Counted from the first letter of the stretch, positions 52,277-61,640 are shown. The stretch: 64,000 nucleotides of DNA from an uncultured Oscillospiraceae bacterium (GCA_934464775.1 CAKSKG010000001.1:1-64000); one strand, 5' to 3'. A program made the numbers and translations. Notes: generated by a model not told the origin, from the sequence alone.

Positions 52277-52354
52277 CGGGGTGTAGCTCAGTTTGGCTAG
52301 AGCGCTACCTTGGGGTGGTAGAGGCCGTGGGTTCAAGTCCCGTCACTCCGACCA
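52277..52354 (+). tRNA. tRNA-Pro (anticodon GGG)
   Basis: A 78-base tRNA with the C1-G72 pair typical of tRNA-Pro. The anticodon loop is TTGGGGT, anticodon GGG, reading CCC and CCU. T-arm GGTTCAAGTCC and an encoded CCA are present. Confidence 0.96.
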
Positions 52355-52362
52355 ACAGAAAT

Positions 52363-52410
52363 AACCTCTCAAATGGCTGTAATACGCCGATTGAGAGGTT
52401 ATTCTTTTTA
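52363..52410 (+). terminator. Terminator of tRNA-Pro
   Basis: AACCTCTCAA/TTGAGAGGTT with an 18-base loop, then ATTCTTTTT. Confidence 0.85.
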
Positions 52411-52462
52411 TTAAGTCAACTCTTGTTCTTTAAGCAGTCACTTAAAAATATGGCACATATGA

Positions 52463-52497
52463 AAATCCGCAGCTTTATGTAAACTGCGGATTTTTTT
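52463..52497 (-). terminator. Terminator of the SGNH hydrolase gene
   Basis: AAATCCGCAG/CTGCGGATTT with an 11-base loop directly follows the stop codon on the minus strand. T-runs occur on both strands. Confidence 0.75.
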
Positions 52498-53566
52498 ATA
52501 TTCCGAAGCAGAAAATATCGAACCGCTTATTTTCATCGCCTTTGTGCATTTTTATTTCAATGCTGTTGTCGGTGCCGCTGTCAAGATACACTCCGAAAAC
52601 GGCGGGATTGTCCCAGCCGCATATGCTGTATCCGTCAAGCGAGCACCGCAGCTCACCGTTCACAAATATATCCGCACAGCCGAAAGAACGGTCGGAGGAG
52701 CTTCTGAACACTATATACAATGCCCTTGCGCCGCTGCTTTCGGGAATGACAAAGCTCATAGGCTCATTGCCGATGCACTGTCTGCTCCAGCCGTCCAAAA
52801 ATATCCCGTTCATTTCCGTGGGAATAAAGTCACCGGTCTTGTCGGGACGGAAATTTTTATTTGCAAAATATTTGGTATGCTCCATAGTATTGCCGTATAT
52901 CGCCTTATCGGGCAGAGGTGCTGCTATTTGATTCTCCGATGCAGTGAAAATATATGATACAAGCTCTGCGATCAGCCGATGTCCCCGTGCATGAGGGTGA
53001 AGACCGTCGGAGGAATAATCGGAAAAATCCGCATTTAAAGCTTCCAACGCACTTTTCACGCTTATGCAGGGAATGTGATAGTACTCCGCAAGCTCGCTCA
53101 TATACGGCTCACAGGTGAATCCGTCGCTTCGGCAGCAGCATATCACCGCAGCAGCGGTCGAAGCATCGGCGGAAAGGATTTTTCTGATAAAGCTTTCAAA
53201 CTGATCGGCATTGTATTTGTCAAAAGCATTGTTCACGGCAAATTCAATAAACACCATATCGGGCGGAGCAGCTCCGAACATTTTTTCATATGCGATAAGT
53301 CCCGGAGCCGAATGAAATGAGCATTCGCCGATGTTTTCAAGCCTTATATCCGCTCCCGTAATGCGGTGCAGCTCATCAGCTGTGATTTTGGGATATGGTG
53401 TGTCAAGCACGCCATTTTCATACAGTCCTGCGGTTATGGAGCCGCCTGCGAAAACCGCTGTGCAGCTTTTCTGACTTCCGTTTTTCAGCCTGTTCAGAAC
53501 AGGATAAAACCGACTGTCATTATTGAGCTTTACTGCGGCTTTCAGTATATTTTCACCGATCATCAT
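52496..53566 (-). CDS. Cytosolic SGNH/GDSL hydrolase
   Basis: A protein of about 356 residues without a signal peptide. The SGNH blocks are FAGGSITAG (nucleophile Ser), GECSFHSAPG (oxyanion Gly region), EFAVNN (Asn) and DGLHPHARGH (catalytic Asp and His). The C-terminal 110 residues form an extra beta domain of unknown role. Such enzymes deacylate sugars or other esters. Start codons at 53575, 53566 and 53563 are possible; 53566 overlaps the stop of the LysR gene as ATGA and follows GGAGG, so coupling is likely. Co-expression with the LysR regulator suggests it is part of that regulator's pathway. Confidence 0.85.
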   Translation of the reverse strand: MMIGENILKAAVKLNNDSRFYPVLNRLKNGSQKSCTAVFAGGSITAGLYENGVLDTPYPKITADELHRITGADIRLENIGECSFHSAPGLIAYEKMFGAAPPDMVFIEFAVNNAFDKYNADQFESFIRKILSADASTAAAVICCCRSDGFTCEPYMSELAEYYHIPCISVKSALEALNADFSDYSSDGLHPHARGHRLIAELVSYIFTASENQIAAPLPDKAIYGNTMEHTKYFANKNFRPDKTGDFIPTEMNGIFLDGWSRQCIGNEPMSFVIPESSGARALYIVFRSSSDRSFGCADIFVNGELRCSLDGYSICGWDNPAVFGVYLDSGTDNSIEIKMHKGDENKRFDIFCFGI

Positions 53567-54528
53567 ACCCTCCATGTTCCGCTTCTGATAAGCTGTTTCA
53601 GCAGCCTGCTGTATTCGGAAGCCGCCCTTGACATATATCTGTTTTTTCGTGTCACAAGCTTTATTTTGCTCACCGCATGAATGCTGTCGATAGGATAATA
53701 GCAGGGGTGCGCCTTGATATTTCCGTATTTTATCATCGAATCGGGCATCAGCATAAAGCCCATGCCCTCCATCACAAATGAAAGAGCCGTAAAAGGGCTT
53801 TGCGCTTTAAGAACAGTATTGGGACGAATATTCATTTCACTGAAAATCCTGTCCGAAGCGTCGGCAATGCCCTCTCCGTGATGCATCATTATATATGGTT
53901 CATCGGCAAACAGGCTTATTGGACATGGCAGAGCTTTCAGGATCCGCAGGGAATTTCCCGCAATGTCGCTTTCGGTGAGCAGCGATGCTTTCAGCTTTTC
54001 ATTTATCGGTGAGTCGGGAGATACCGCCGCATACATTCTCTCGTCGGCAAGCTCTTCCGAATGATATACCGAACTGTCAAAGCTGCCCGAGCATATCGCA
54101 AGGTCTATCTCACCGTCCGCAACGGCATTTTTCAGATATTTCACCGAACCTTCGGCTATGGTTATCTCAACGCCGCTGTATTCATGCTTGAAGCAGGCAA
54201 TGCTCTTTGCCATCATGGTTGCCGCACGGAAAGGCGTTGTACCCACGGAAAGCCGTCCGCTTTTCAGCTCCGAAAGGTTGGATATGGCATTGTGGAGATC
54301 TTCCTCGATAGCCGAATACTGGAGACAGGCGCTGTAAAAAAGCTCTCCTGCTTCCGTAAGCTTTATGGGAGAGGTGCTGCGGTCGATAAGCTCCGTTCCC
54401 GCCTCGGATTCTATCTTTTTTATCATCTGACTGAAAGAGGGCTGGGTTACAAAAAGCTTCTGCGCCGCCTTGGAAAAGCTTTTTTCGCTGCATAACGTCA
54501 GGAAGTAGGATATCTGCAAGGAGTTCAT
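53563..54528 (-). CDS. LysR family transcriptional regulator
   Basis: A 321-residue LysR-type regulator. The N-terminal winged helix-turn-helix is clear (SFSKAAQKLFVTQPSFSQMIKKIE), split between the two helices, and the C-terminal 230 residues form the periplasmic-binding-like effector domain. It is divergent from a sugar-binding lipoprotein gene, with a LysR-type dyad in the 111-base gap, and is translationally coupled to the SGNH hydrolase. It probably autoregulates and controls both directions; the effector is unknown. Confidence 0.94.
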   Translation of the reverse strand: MNSLQISYFLTLCSEKSFSKAAQKLFVTQPSFSQMIKKIESEAGTELIDRSTSPIKLTEAGELFYSACLQYSAIEEDLHNAISNLSELKSGRLSVGTTPFRAATMMAKSIACFKHEYSGVEITIAEGSVKYLKNAVADGEIDLAICSGSFDSSVYHSEELADERMYAAVSPDSPINEKLKASLLTESDIAGNSLRILKALPCPISLFADEPYIMMHHGEGIADASDRIFSEMNIRPNTVLKAQSPFTALSFVMEGMGFMLMPDSMIKYGNIKAHPCYYPIDSIHAVSKIKLVTRKNRYMSRAASEYSRLLKQLIRSGTWRV

Positions 54529-54567
54529 ATAATCATCTGCCTATAAGTATTATAAAAATATAACTAT

Positions 54568-54596
54568 TTGATAATTATATCATACTGTGGTAAAAT
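54568..54596 (+). promoter_or_regulatory. Promoter of the solute-binding lipoprotein with LysR-type dyad
   Basis: TTGATA (54568-54573) and TAAAAT (54591-54596) are 17 bases apart. TGATA-ATTA-TATCA (54569-54582), a dyad in the T-N11-A pattern of LysR sites, covers the -35 element. Confidence 0.6.
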
Positions 54597-54639
54597 GTCA
54601 ATATAGGATAACTGTTTTTCTTAATTTCGGAGGGTTAAT

Positions 54640-56079
54640 ATGAAAAAGAAAAGAATTTTTGCGGGAATTGCAGCAATAGTTATGGTATCGGGCATGACAG
54701 CCTGCGGATCATCGGAAGAGGCTGATACAGCCGATGAGACAACTTCTGCGACTACAACAACAGGCGTTACCGTTTCTGTCAACACCGAAGCACTAAAAGA
54801 GGAAGAAGAGGACGCTCTGAGCGATGTAATGTCCAAGCTCCGTGATGTTGAGCTTGAAAACAAAGAGATCAAGTGGCTCGCTCATTATGACATCAATCCC
54901 AACACAAACGGCGCTTCCAAAAAGGTTGAGATCGAGATGTTCGAGAAAAAATACGGCGGCTCTATCAAGTGGTACCCCACCACATGGGATAACCGCTACA
55001 CCGATCTTTCCACAAATATCCTCGGCGGCGAGGGAATAGATTTCTTCCCCTCCGATGCAAACAATCTGCCCAAGGGCATAGTAAACGGTATGTTCGTTCC
55101 CGTTGATGATTATATCGACCTTGATTCCGATATCTGGTCGGAGACAAAAAATGCAATGGAGCTGCTGAACTTCAACGGCAAGCACTATGAATTCGTTACG
55201 GGCGTCACAGCTGAACAGGTAACTATCTACAACACGCAGACTATCGAAGAAAACGGATTTGAGGATCCCTGGGAGCTTTATAAAAAGGGCGAATGGAACT
55301 GGGATACCTTTGAGCAGATGCTCATTGATTTCGTCGATGTTGACAATGACTGCCACGGTCTTGACGGCTGGTATAACGAAAAGGCTCTGTTCCTTTCCGC
55401 AGGCGTTCCTATGGTGCAGTCCGTTGACGGAAACCTTGTCTGCAATATCAATGACCCCACAGTTGAAAGAGCAATGAATTTCCAGTATGACCTTTACAAC
55501 AACGGACTTGTTCTTCCCCTTGAACAGTATGACTGGTCTATCCAGCCTCAGATGATGGGCGAGGGCAAGGAGCTGTTCTATTTCTGCGGTTCATGGGGCT
55601 TTGAGGGTGCTCCCGAAACATGGGAAACAAAGATACCTCCCGAGAACATGGCTATCGCACCTGTTCCCTCTCCCGCAGGCTCCGATCCTTATCAGTCCGC
55701 AGTTCTTAACGGCTTCGTTCTCTGCAAGGGCGCACAGAATCCTCTGGGAGTTGCACTTTTTGCCGAGTGCTCTATCCTTGCAGGCACAGACGAAAACGCT
55801 ATCGCCATCTCCGACAGAAAGCTTAGAGATGACAGCGGCTGGTCCGATGAGCTTATCGAAAGAAACAAGGAGATCAACGCTCTTGCCAAGGAATATCCCG
55901 TACTTGACCTTGCGGCAGGCTGCTCCGCAGACATCGCTTCGCTGACAACGGACGGCGGCTCAACTATCGGAACAAGAGCCGCATTCCACGGCGTTGACTG
56001 GGCAACAAACAGAGAATCCACAGCAGATGTTCTCCTGATGCTTGTTGATGAGGTCAACGAACAGATCAAGGAATCATAA
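54640..56079 (+). CDS. Extracellular solute-binding lipoprotein (ABC sugar type), without permease neighbours
   Basis: A 479-residue lipoprotein (lipobox MTACG) with an acidic Thr/Glu spacer and a type-1 sugar-binding fold (SBP_bac_1 type): WLAHYDINPN, FEKKYGGSIKWYPTTW, LFYFCGSWGFEG, and a C-terminal hinge region. It should bind an oligosaccharide or similar solute outside the membrane. No ABC permease or ATPase is next to it, so it must use a transporter encoded elsewhere or act as a sensor. It is divergent from the LysR gene. The start at 54640 follows GGAGGG. Confidence 0.88.
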   Translation: MKKKRIFAGIAAIVMVSGMTACGSSEEADTADETTSATTTTGVTVSVNTEALKEEEEDALSDVMSKLRDVELENKEIKWLAHYDINPNTNGASKKVEIEMFEKKYGGSIKWYPTTWDNRYTDLSTNILGGEGIDFFPSDANNLPKGIVNGMFVPVDDYIDLDSDIWSETKNAMELLNFNGKHYEFVTGVTAEQVTIYNTQTIEENGFEDPWELYKKGEWNWDTFEQMLIDFVDVDNDCHGLDGWYNEKALFLSAGVPMVQSVDGNLVCNINDPTVERAMNFQYDLYNNGLVLPLEQYDWSIQPQMMGEGKELFYFCGSWGFEGAPETWETKIPPENMAIAPVPSPAGSDPYQSAVLNGFVLCKGAQNPLGVALFAECSILAGTDENAIAISDRKLRDDSGWSDELIERNKEINALAKEYPVLDLAAGCSADIASLTTDGGSTIGTRAAFHGVDWATNRESTADVLLMLVDEVNEQIKES

Positions 56080-56105
56080 GAGATCTTACGAAAATATATA
56101 ACATC

Positions 56106-56149
56106 AAAAGCTCCCAAGCAGATATTTCAGTCTGCTCGGGAGCTTTTTG
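56106..56149 (+). terminator. Terminator of the solute-binding lipoprotein gene
   Basis: AAAAGCTCCCAAGCAGA pairs with TCTGCTCGGGAGCTTTT (one mismatch) around 8 bases, then TGATTT. Confidence 0.9.
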
Positions 56150-56548
56150 ATTTCTTAAAAATATCTCCTTTATAATAATTTATAAAACATTCACTGTTTT
56201 CAAAAAGCAAATCAATATATTTTCCATTACAGCGAGAGTATAAGCATATTATACTTCAATATCGCCGTTTATGTCAATATCTTTTCACAAATGAAACGAT
56301 TTGATGTTTTGTTTTAAGATGATTTTATTCTGCCATGCCTGAAAAGGCTTTCATTTTGTCCCGCAGGGCAGCATATACTATATTTATATGCAGTTGTCCG
56401 AACAGTTCGGCACATAAAATAACAAAAAATAACAAAGTAATATTTTTGTAACTTTTATGGCTATATACTGCGGCTTTTTATACGACTATTTATTGTTTTT
56501 CAACAAATTACAGTGCGGTTATTTGTCAGTAGGCACAATGTAAGCTCA
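56150..56548. other. Intergenic gap with small palindromes, no gene seen
   Basis: About 400 bases, AT-rich. Small inverted repeats occur (GTATAA/TTATAC near 56240, GCATATA/TATATGC near 56372, and GTCCGAAC/TTCGGCAC near 56398), but no ORF with a Shine-Dalgarno site and no known RNA. It may hold an unrecognised small RNA or upstream control for the dynamin operon. Confidence 0.5.
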
Positions 56549-56578
56549 TTGACTTTGTTAATAAAATTATGATATAAT
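56549..56578 (+). promoter_or_regulatory. Promoter of the dynamin operon
   Basis: TTGACT (56549-56554) and TATAAT (56573-56578), 18-base spacer; the leader to the start codon is about 108 bases. Confidence 0.7.
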
Positions 56579-56692
56579 ATTATTAATATTATTGTTGTAC
56601 TGTGTGCGGAAGTGTCCGTGCGCAGCTTTGCTTCGGCGGATCCCTATCTGACAGACAGCACCGCCGATTGCCGTTATTTCAGGAGGTCGGAA

Positions 56693-58750
56693 ATGGAACA
56701 GGTAGAAAACACATTCAATCATAACAGCTATTCGTCATACCGTGACATGATGAACGAGCTTTCGGAAAACTTATCTCAGCTCAGGGAATACTGCGAGGCT
56801 CTCGATCTGGAGAACACCGCACGCTCTATCGGCGAAACTATCGACAAAAACGCAAAGGAGCATTTTGAAGTCGCTATCGTCGGTGAATTCAAGCGCGGCA
56901 AAAGCACACTCATAAACGCTCTTCTCGGTCAGGAGGTGCTTCCTGCCGATGTTCTCCCTGCCACAGCTACCCTCAACAGAGTTACATACAGCGAAGAGCC
57001 TTACGTAATGGTGGAATACAAGAACGGCACCTCCGAAAAGGTGGATATCGACCGTCTTGCGGATTATGTCACAAAGCTTTCCTATGAATCGGAAAAGACT
57101 GCCGAGACAGTCCGTGAGGCTACCGTTTATTATGATACGGCATTCTGCAAGAACCACGTTGATATCATCGACACTCCCGGTCTGAACGATGATGAGCAGA
57201 TGACCAATGTCACACTTTCCATTCTTCCCGAAATAGATGCCGCTGTTTTCGTTATCAGCGCAAATTCTCCGTTCTCACAGTTTGAAAAGGAATTTCTTGA
57301 AAAGAAAATGCTCACCAGCGATCTGGGACGCATCATCTTTGCGGTAAACTGCTTCGGCACATTCTCCAAGGAGGACGAGGACCGCATCGTTGAAACCGTT
57401 GAAAAGAGAATCGAAAGCTATGTAATGGAAAAGGCTAAAAAGGTAATGGGCGAGAATTCCAAGGAATTTTCCGTTTACAAGCGCAAGATAGGCAAGCCTA
57501 AGGTCATCGGCGTTTATGCAAAGAAAGCCCTTATGGCAAAGGAAAACAATGATCCCGAAATGCTTGCCGAGTCCAACTTCCCCAAGTTTGAAAATGTTCT
57601 TGAAAATATGCTTACCCAGGACAGAGGCTCCATTACTCTCCAGATACTTGCAAACAAGATAATCAGCGCAGGCTCCGAGGTCATCAACTCTATCGTGCTT
57701 CATGAAAATGCACTTATGATGGAAAACGATGAATTCATGGAGAAATATCAGCTGGCGATCGACGAGATCGAGGAGATACGCACAAAGAAGCGTGAGGAAT
57801 TTGTCCGCATCAACAGCGCCGCAAACAAGGTCTACGAGGATCTCCGTCCTATCCTTGACGATTACTGGGTGCAGATCGAGGAGACTGCCATGCAGGTAAT
57901 CGACGAATATCAGATGTGCGCAGACGATCTGAAGCGTGAAAAGCTGAAGATAGTTCAGCAGCGCCTTACCGATAAGATCAAGGAAAATATCGAGAACAAG
58001 GCACAGCTTATCTGCGAGCAGATCCAGAACGAGATCAATGTGGGACTTTCCGATGAGGCTGTTCGTTTGCAGACCTTTGAGGACGAATTCTTTGCATCGG
58101 TATACCGCATTCAGGAAATGTTCCATGTTCAGTCAAGACGCTCCAGAAACGGCGGAGCAGTCGATACGGCTATCGGCTCCGTTATCGGAACTGTGGGCAT
58201 CGGCGGACTGTTCATCGGTTTCCGTGAGGCAGGCGTAAAGGGCGCTCTTCTGGGCGGACTTACGGGACTTACAACATGGGTCGCAACTTCGTTCCTGCTG
58301 GTAACGGCAGTTGTCGGCGGAGCATTCCTTTCTCCCGCAGGCCTCTGCATCATGGCTATCGCAGGCCTTGCAGGAACATTTACGGGAAAATTCTCCGTTG
58401 ACAAGTTCCTTGTTCAGGAAAGAATAGATAAATTCAAAAGCTCCTTCAAGCAGCAGGTAAAGAAGCAGTTCCACGAAATGAAGATCACCTCCGACTTTAC
58501 CGAAACAGTCCGCAAGCAGGTCTACAATTCCTTCTCGGGACTCAAGGAGCAGATCGAAAAGGAAACGGAAGTTATCCTCAAGGATACACAGAAAACTCTT
58601 GATAATCTTAACGAGCAGAAAAAGCAGAAGAAGGAATTCTCCGACAGCGAGAAGATGCGTCTCCAGAACATCGCCGAATATACAGGCGGTCTGCTTGCCG
58701 AAACATATAATCTCCACAAAAGCCTTGCAGATGCTATGATGGACGAATAA
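56693..58750 (+). CDS. Bacterial dynamin-like GTPase, membrane-inserting partner
   Basis: A 685-residue dynamin-superfamily GTPase. The G domain has P-loop GEFKRGKSTLINALLG (residues 64-79), a switch region around PATATLNRVTY, and G3 DTPGLNDDEQ (near 150); the G4 region is VNCFG rather than a clear TKxD. Long helical stalk segments follow. A Gly-rich hydrophobic stretch (about 490-570) should insert into the membrane like a dynamin paddle. ATG 56693 follows AGGAGG; the longer frame to 56612 lacks a site. It is the first gene of a three-gene operon with a pseudo-M48 protein and a second dynamin. Such proteins bend or fuse membranes and help against stress or phage. Confidence 0.93.
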   Translation: MEQVENTFNHNSYSSYRDMMNELSENLSQLREYCEALDLENTARSIGETIDKNAKEHFEVAIVGEFKRGKSTLINALLGQEVLPADVLPATATLNRVTYSEEPYVMVEYKNGTSEKVDIDRLADYVTKLSYESEKTAETVREATVYYDTAFCKNHVDIIDTPGLNDDEQMTNVTLSILPEIDAAVFVISANSPFSQFEKEFLEKKMLTSDLGRIIFAVNCFGTFSKEDEDRIVETVEKRIESYVMEKAKKVMGENSKEFSVYKRKIGKPKVIGVYAKKALMAKENNDPEMLAESNFPKFENVLENMLTQDRGSITLQILANKIISAGSEVINSIVLHENALMMENDEFMEKYQLAIDEIEEIRTKKREEFVRINSAANKVYEDLRPILDDYWVQIEETAMQVIDEYQMCADDLKREKLKIVQQRLTDKIKENIENKAQLICEQIQNEINVGLSDEAVRLQTFEDEFFASVYRIQEMFHVQSRRSRNGGAVDTAIGSVIGTVGIGGLFIGFREAGVKGALLGGLTGLTTWVATSFLLVTAVVGGAFLSPAGLCIMAIAGLAGTFTGKFSVDKFLVQERIDKFKSSFKQQVKKQFHEMKITSDFTETVRKQVYNSFSGLKEQIEKETEVILKDTQKTLDNLNEQKKQKKEFSDSEKMRLQNIAEYTGGLLAETYNLHKSLADAMMDE

Positions 58751-58774
58751 TGCAGAACGGAGGCTGAGTGAATA

Positions 58775-59758
58775 ATGTCAGATATAAACAATCAGGATTA
58801 CAATCCGCTGCTGGAGATAAATACTTCCTTTGAATCATATCTCAAAGCACGCACACGTACATATACGGATCATGTTGTGGGCGGACGAATGGACTATGCC
58901 TTTGACGGCGACTTTGCCATGCGCTCCAAGCTCAATACGATGAACGGCTGGAACAAGCTGTATAAGTCGATCACTCTTACGGAGATACCGAATCATTACA
59001 AAAAGCTTTTCAGAACGGCGGATATCGCTACTTCGATGCTTTTTGCCAACGCCTACAATGCGGCAAACAAGTGCAGCGAAAGAATGCATCTTGTTCCGCC
59101 GCAGGTAATGGTGAAAAAGGCAAAGGGCGTTCCCGAAATATATTCCTTTTCCTGCGACGGCGTTGAAACAAGCATAGTTATATCGTCGGATATTGCGGAA
59201 ATGTGTACCGAAAAGGAGCTTTGCTATCTTATAGGCTGCGAGCTGGGACGCATTCAGAACCAGCATACGGTCTATAATTTTGCGTTCTCCGCTCTCGGAC
59301 TTACCGATAATGATGAAGAGGAAAACGCAAAGGATTCCGAGGACGGCTCCCGTCAGCTGGGCTATACGCTGAACAGCTGGCTTTGTGCGGCTGACTTTAC
59401 CGCAGACCGTGCGGGGATAATCTGCCTTGATGATCCCTCGGATTTTGCGGAAACTTATATATCGGTCAGAAAGAAATGCATTCCCGATTCATTTAAAAAG
59501 ATCGATCCCGATATTGACAAATCGGCTGTTATGGAAAAATTCGCAAAGGTCCATGCAACGCCTATCCGTGATCTTTCGCTTGACGCTGAAACATCTCAGG
59601 ACGAGCGCAGGATATTTGCAGGCATTGAATTCACGGGCTGCGAGGTGCTCTATAACTGGAGGCCAGACCTTAACAGCAGCGGTATGCATCTTACCGGCAA
59701 GCAGACGCTTGAGATCAGATGCGAAATTCTTGCGGGCGCCGACAGGCAGTCTGTCTGA
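58775..59758 (+). CDS. Inactive M48 metallopeptidase-like protein between two dynamins
   Basis: A 327-residue protein with the pattern of an M48 peptidase domain (about 85-245). The strand before the active site reads TSIVISSDIAEM. The helix that should carry HExxH reads YLIGCELGRI (Cys 155 and Arg 159 replace both His), and the downstream ExxxD-type motif reads AADFTADRAG (Asp 207 in place of the Glu ligand). All three zinc ligands are thus lost while Glu 156 remains, suggesting a scaffold or regulator rather than a protease. The start follows GGAGG at 24 bases after the first dynamin stop, and the second dynamin starts 17 bases after it. No signal peptide or membrane helix is seen. Confidence 0.7.
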   Translation: MSDINNQDYNPLLEINTSFESYLKARTRTYTDHVVGGRMDYAFDGDFAMRSKLNTMNGWNKLYKSITLTEIPNHYKKLFRTADIATSMLFANAYNAANKCSERMHLVPPQVMVKKAKGVPEIYSFSCDGVETSIVISSDIAEMCTEKELCYLIGCELGRIQNQHTVYNFAFSALGLTDNDEEENAKDSEDGSRQLGYTLNSWLCAADFTADRAGIICLDDPSDFAETYISVRKKCIPDSFKKIDPDIDKSAVMEKFAKVHATPIRDLSLDAETSQDERRIFAGIEFTGCEVLYNWRPDLNSSGMHLTGKQTLEIRCEILAGADRQSV

Positions 59759-59775
59759 TATAGGGGGTGTCTGTA

Positions 59776-61503
59776 ATGGAAATATCTGCAAACGCAGAAA
59801 AGGATATTGAATTTATCCAGAACGAACTTAAAAGACTTCTCAGTGACCGTGAGCTTTGCAGCATTCTCGGCGAAGAATGCACCGACAGAATGGCTCAGTG
59901 GGACAGCATGATAAATCAGAAAAAGAAAGAGCCTTTTTCCCTTATGGTAATAGGTGACTTCAAGCGTGGAAAAAGCACGATAATCAATGCGATTCTGGGA
60001 CAGAATGTTGCTCCCACAAATGTTGCTCCCGAGACATTTACCATAAACTGCATCTCTTACGGAGAGGTGCCCTCGACAGAAGCCGTGCTGAAAAACGGCA
60101 AGCGTGTGAGCCTTATGAAGAATGATCTCTGCCGTGACCGTCTTTCCGAGCTGCTGGACTTTTTCCCCGGCGAGCTGGATTACATCGACGTCCGCAGCGA
60201 TGCTCCGATACTTAAAGAGATACGCATAGTCGATACTCCGGGCCTCAGCGACCTGGACGAGCTGGACAGTCAGGTAAAGGAATTTCTGTTCAAGGCGGAC
60301 GCTATCATATATGTTGCCAGTGCGCTTTCTCCCTTTTCCGAATCGGAGCAGTTCTTTATCGCAAGCCATATCGTGCCGCTGAATTTCAGCCGTCTGTTTG
60401 TGCTTGTTAACATGATCGACGCCATGAATACCATGGAGGATATACAGAAGATCGTCAATCGTGTTCAGGAGCGCTGCGACAGCATCATGCCAAATGCGGT
60501 AGTATACGGCATAAGCGGAATTGACGAGTACCGCAGAAAGATCGGTCTGAACCGTCCCGACATCAAGGGCTTCCAGGACTATTACGAAAATGAATTTCTT
60601 AAATTTGAAATGGCACTGAAGCGTGAGATAATCGTCCAGAAGGACACTATCCGCCAGCAGCGTGTATTCTCAATGCTGAAAATCATGCTTGGAAACACTC
60701 TTGCACGTCTGAAAATGATATCGGATATGCTGCGAATGGACCGAGAGCATCTTGAAAGACTTTCATCGGATATGCAGGCAGAATGCAGCGCACTTGCCAC
60801 GGCTCTTGAAAGCAAGAAGCCCATAATCCGTCTCTGCGTTACCGAAATGATGCAGGAGGCGGAGCGCTGGATGTATGAATTCTTCTCAAAGCTGCGTGTT
60901 GATATTGTTGCCTGCCGCACGGAGGCCTCCGATCAGGACGTTGAGAAGCATTTCTATACGTTCCTTATGGACAAGGTAGGCGAAGCATACCGCCGCTGTC
61001 TGGAGATACATCAGAACAGAATAAACAACGTTATCAACGAGCTTGGAAACGAGCTTTCCCGCAAGCTTGGCATTGAAAACCTTTCCACAGCGAAGATCTC
61101 CGCCGCAGGCGTGAATATCAATTCCTACGGCATTGCCGATACAGTAAAGCAGGCGGCTCTTCAGGGAGTTGAGGAGGAGCGATTCCCCTCGGCGACTATG
61201 GAGGCATTCAGACAGATACTTCACAAAAAGCGTCAGAATGAGATCATAGACACCACGCTTGAAAACTATGACGATATCAGAAACAACACGGTAAAGGATC
61301 TGAAATCGGTCTACAAGACACTGGAGGATTATGCCTACACCCAGCTGGACAGCATCTATCAGAATCAGACGGAGCTTGGACGTGAGACTGTTGCTCAGGC
61401 TGTTGAGATGTCCCGCGGCTCGGACAATGAAACTGTGCGCCGCAGTCTTGAAAAGGCTTCGGAAATAGTTATCAACGCAGTTGAAGTGCTGAAAAAGTAT
61501 TGA
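59776..61503 (+). CDS. Bacterial dynamin-like GTPase, soluble partner
   Basis: A 575-residue dynamin-superfamily GTPase. The G domain has P-loop GDFKRGKSTIINAILG (about 60-75), a switch region NVAPETFTINC, G3 DTPGLSDLDELD (near 153) and a G4-like VNMIDAMN. Helical stalk segments fill the rest; unlike the first dynamin there is no long hydrophobic stretch, so it probably acts by assembling with that protein. ATG 59776 follows a GGGGGTG site; an in-frame GTG at 59767 is less suitable. Third gene of the operon; a terminator follows at 61524. Confidence 0.92.
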   Translation: MEISANAEKDIEFIQNELKRLLSDRELCSILGEECTDRMAQWDSMINQKKKEPFSLMVIGDFKRGKSTIINAILGQNVAPTNVAPETFTINCISYGEVPSTEAVLKNGKRVSLMKNDLCRDRLSELLDFFPGELDYIDVRSDAPILKEIRIVDTPGLSDLDELDSQVKEFLFKADAIIYVASALSPFSESEQFFIASHIVPLNFSRLFVLVNMIDAMNTMEDIQKIVNRVQERCDSIMPNAVVYGISGIDEYRRKIGLNRPDIKGFQDYYENEFLKFEMALKREIIVQKDTIRQQRVFSMLKIMLGNTLARLKMISDMLRMDREHLERLSSDMQAECSALATALESKKPIIRLCVTEMMQEAERWMYEFFSKLRVDIVACRTEASDQDVEKHFYTFLMDKVGEAYRRCLEIHQNRINNVINELGNELSRKLGIENLSTAKISAAGVNINSYGIADTVKQAALQGVEEERFPSATMEAFRQILHKKRQNEIIDTTLENYDDIRNNTVKDLKSVYKTLEDYAYTQLDSIYQNQTELGRETVAQAVEMSRGSDNETVRRSLEKASEIVINAVEVLKKY

Positions 61504-61523
61504 TATAATTGATATACGACAAT

Positions 61524-61557
61524 AAAGCGGACAAGTATCATGTCCGCTTTATTTGTT
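61524..61557 (+). terminator. Terminator of the dynamin operon
   Basis: AAAGCGGACA/TGTCCGCTTT with a 7-base loop, then ATTTGTT. Confidence 0.85.
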
Positions 61558-61611
61558 ATACTGCACATATATCGTATAGATTCGTGTTTTATATTTGTAT
61601 ATAAATTCATG

Positions 61612-61640
61612 TTGACATTTGGGAAAATATCTGATATAAT
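61612..61640 (+). promoter_or_regulatory. Promoter of tRNA-Ser(GGA), plus strand
   Basis: TTGACA (61612-61617) and TATAAT (61635-61640), 17-base spacer. Confidence 0.85.

Noticed and set aside
57275..58126. 283-codon minus-strand frame
   Set aside because: Antisense shadow of the first dynamin gene, with no recognisable domain.
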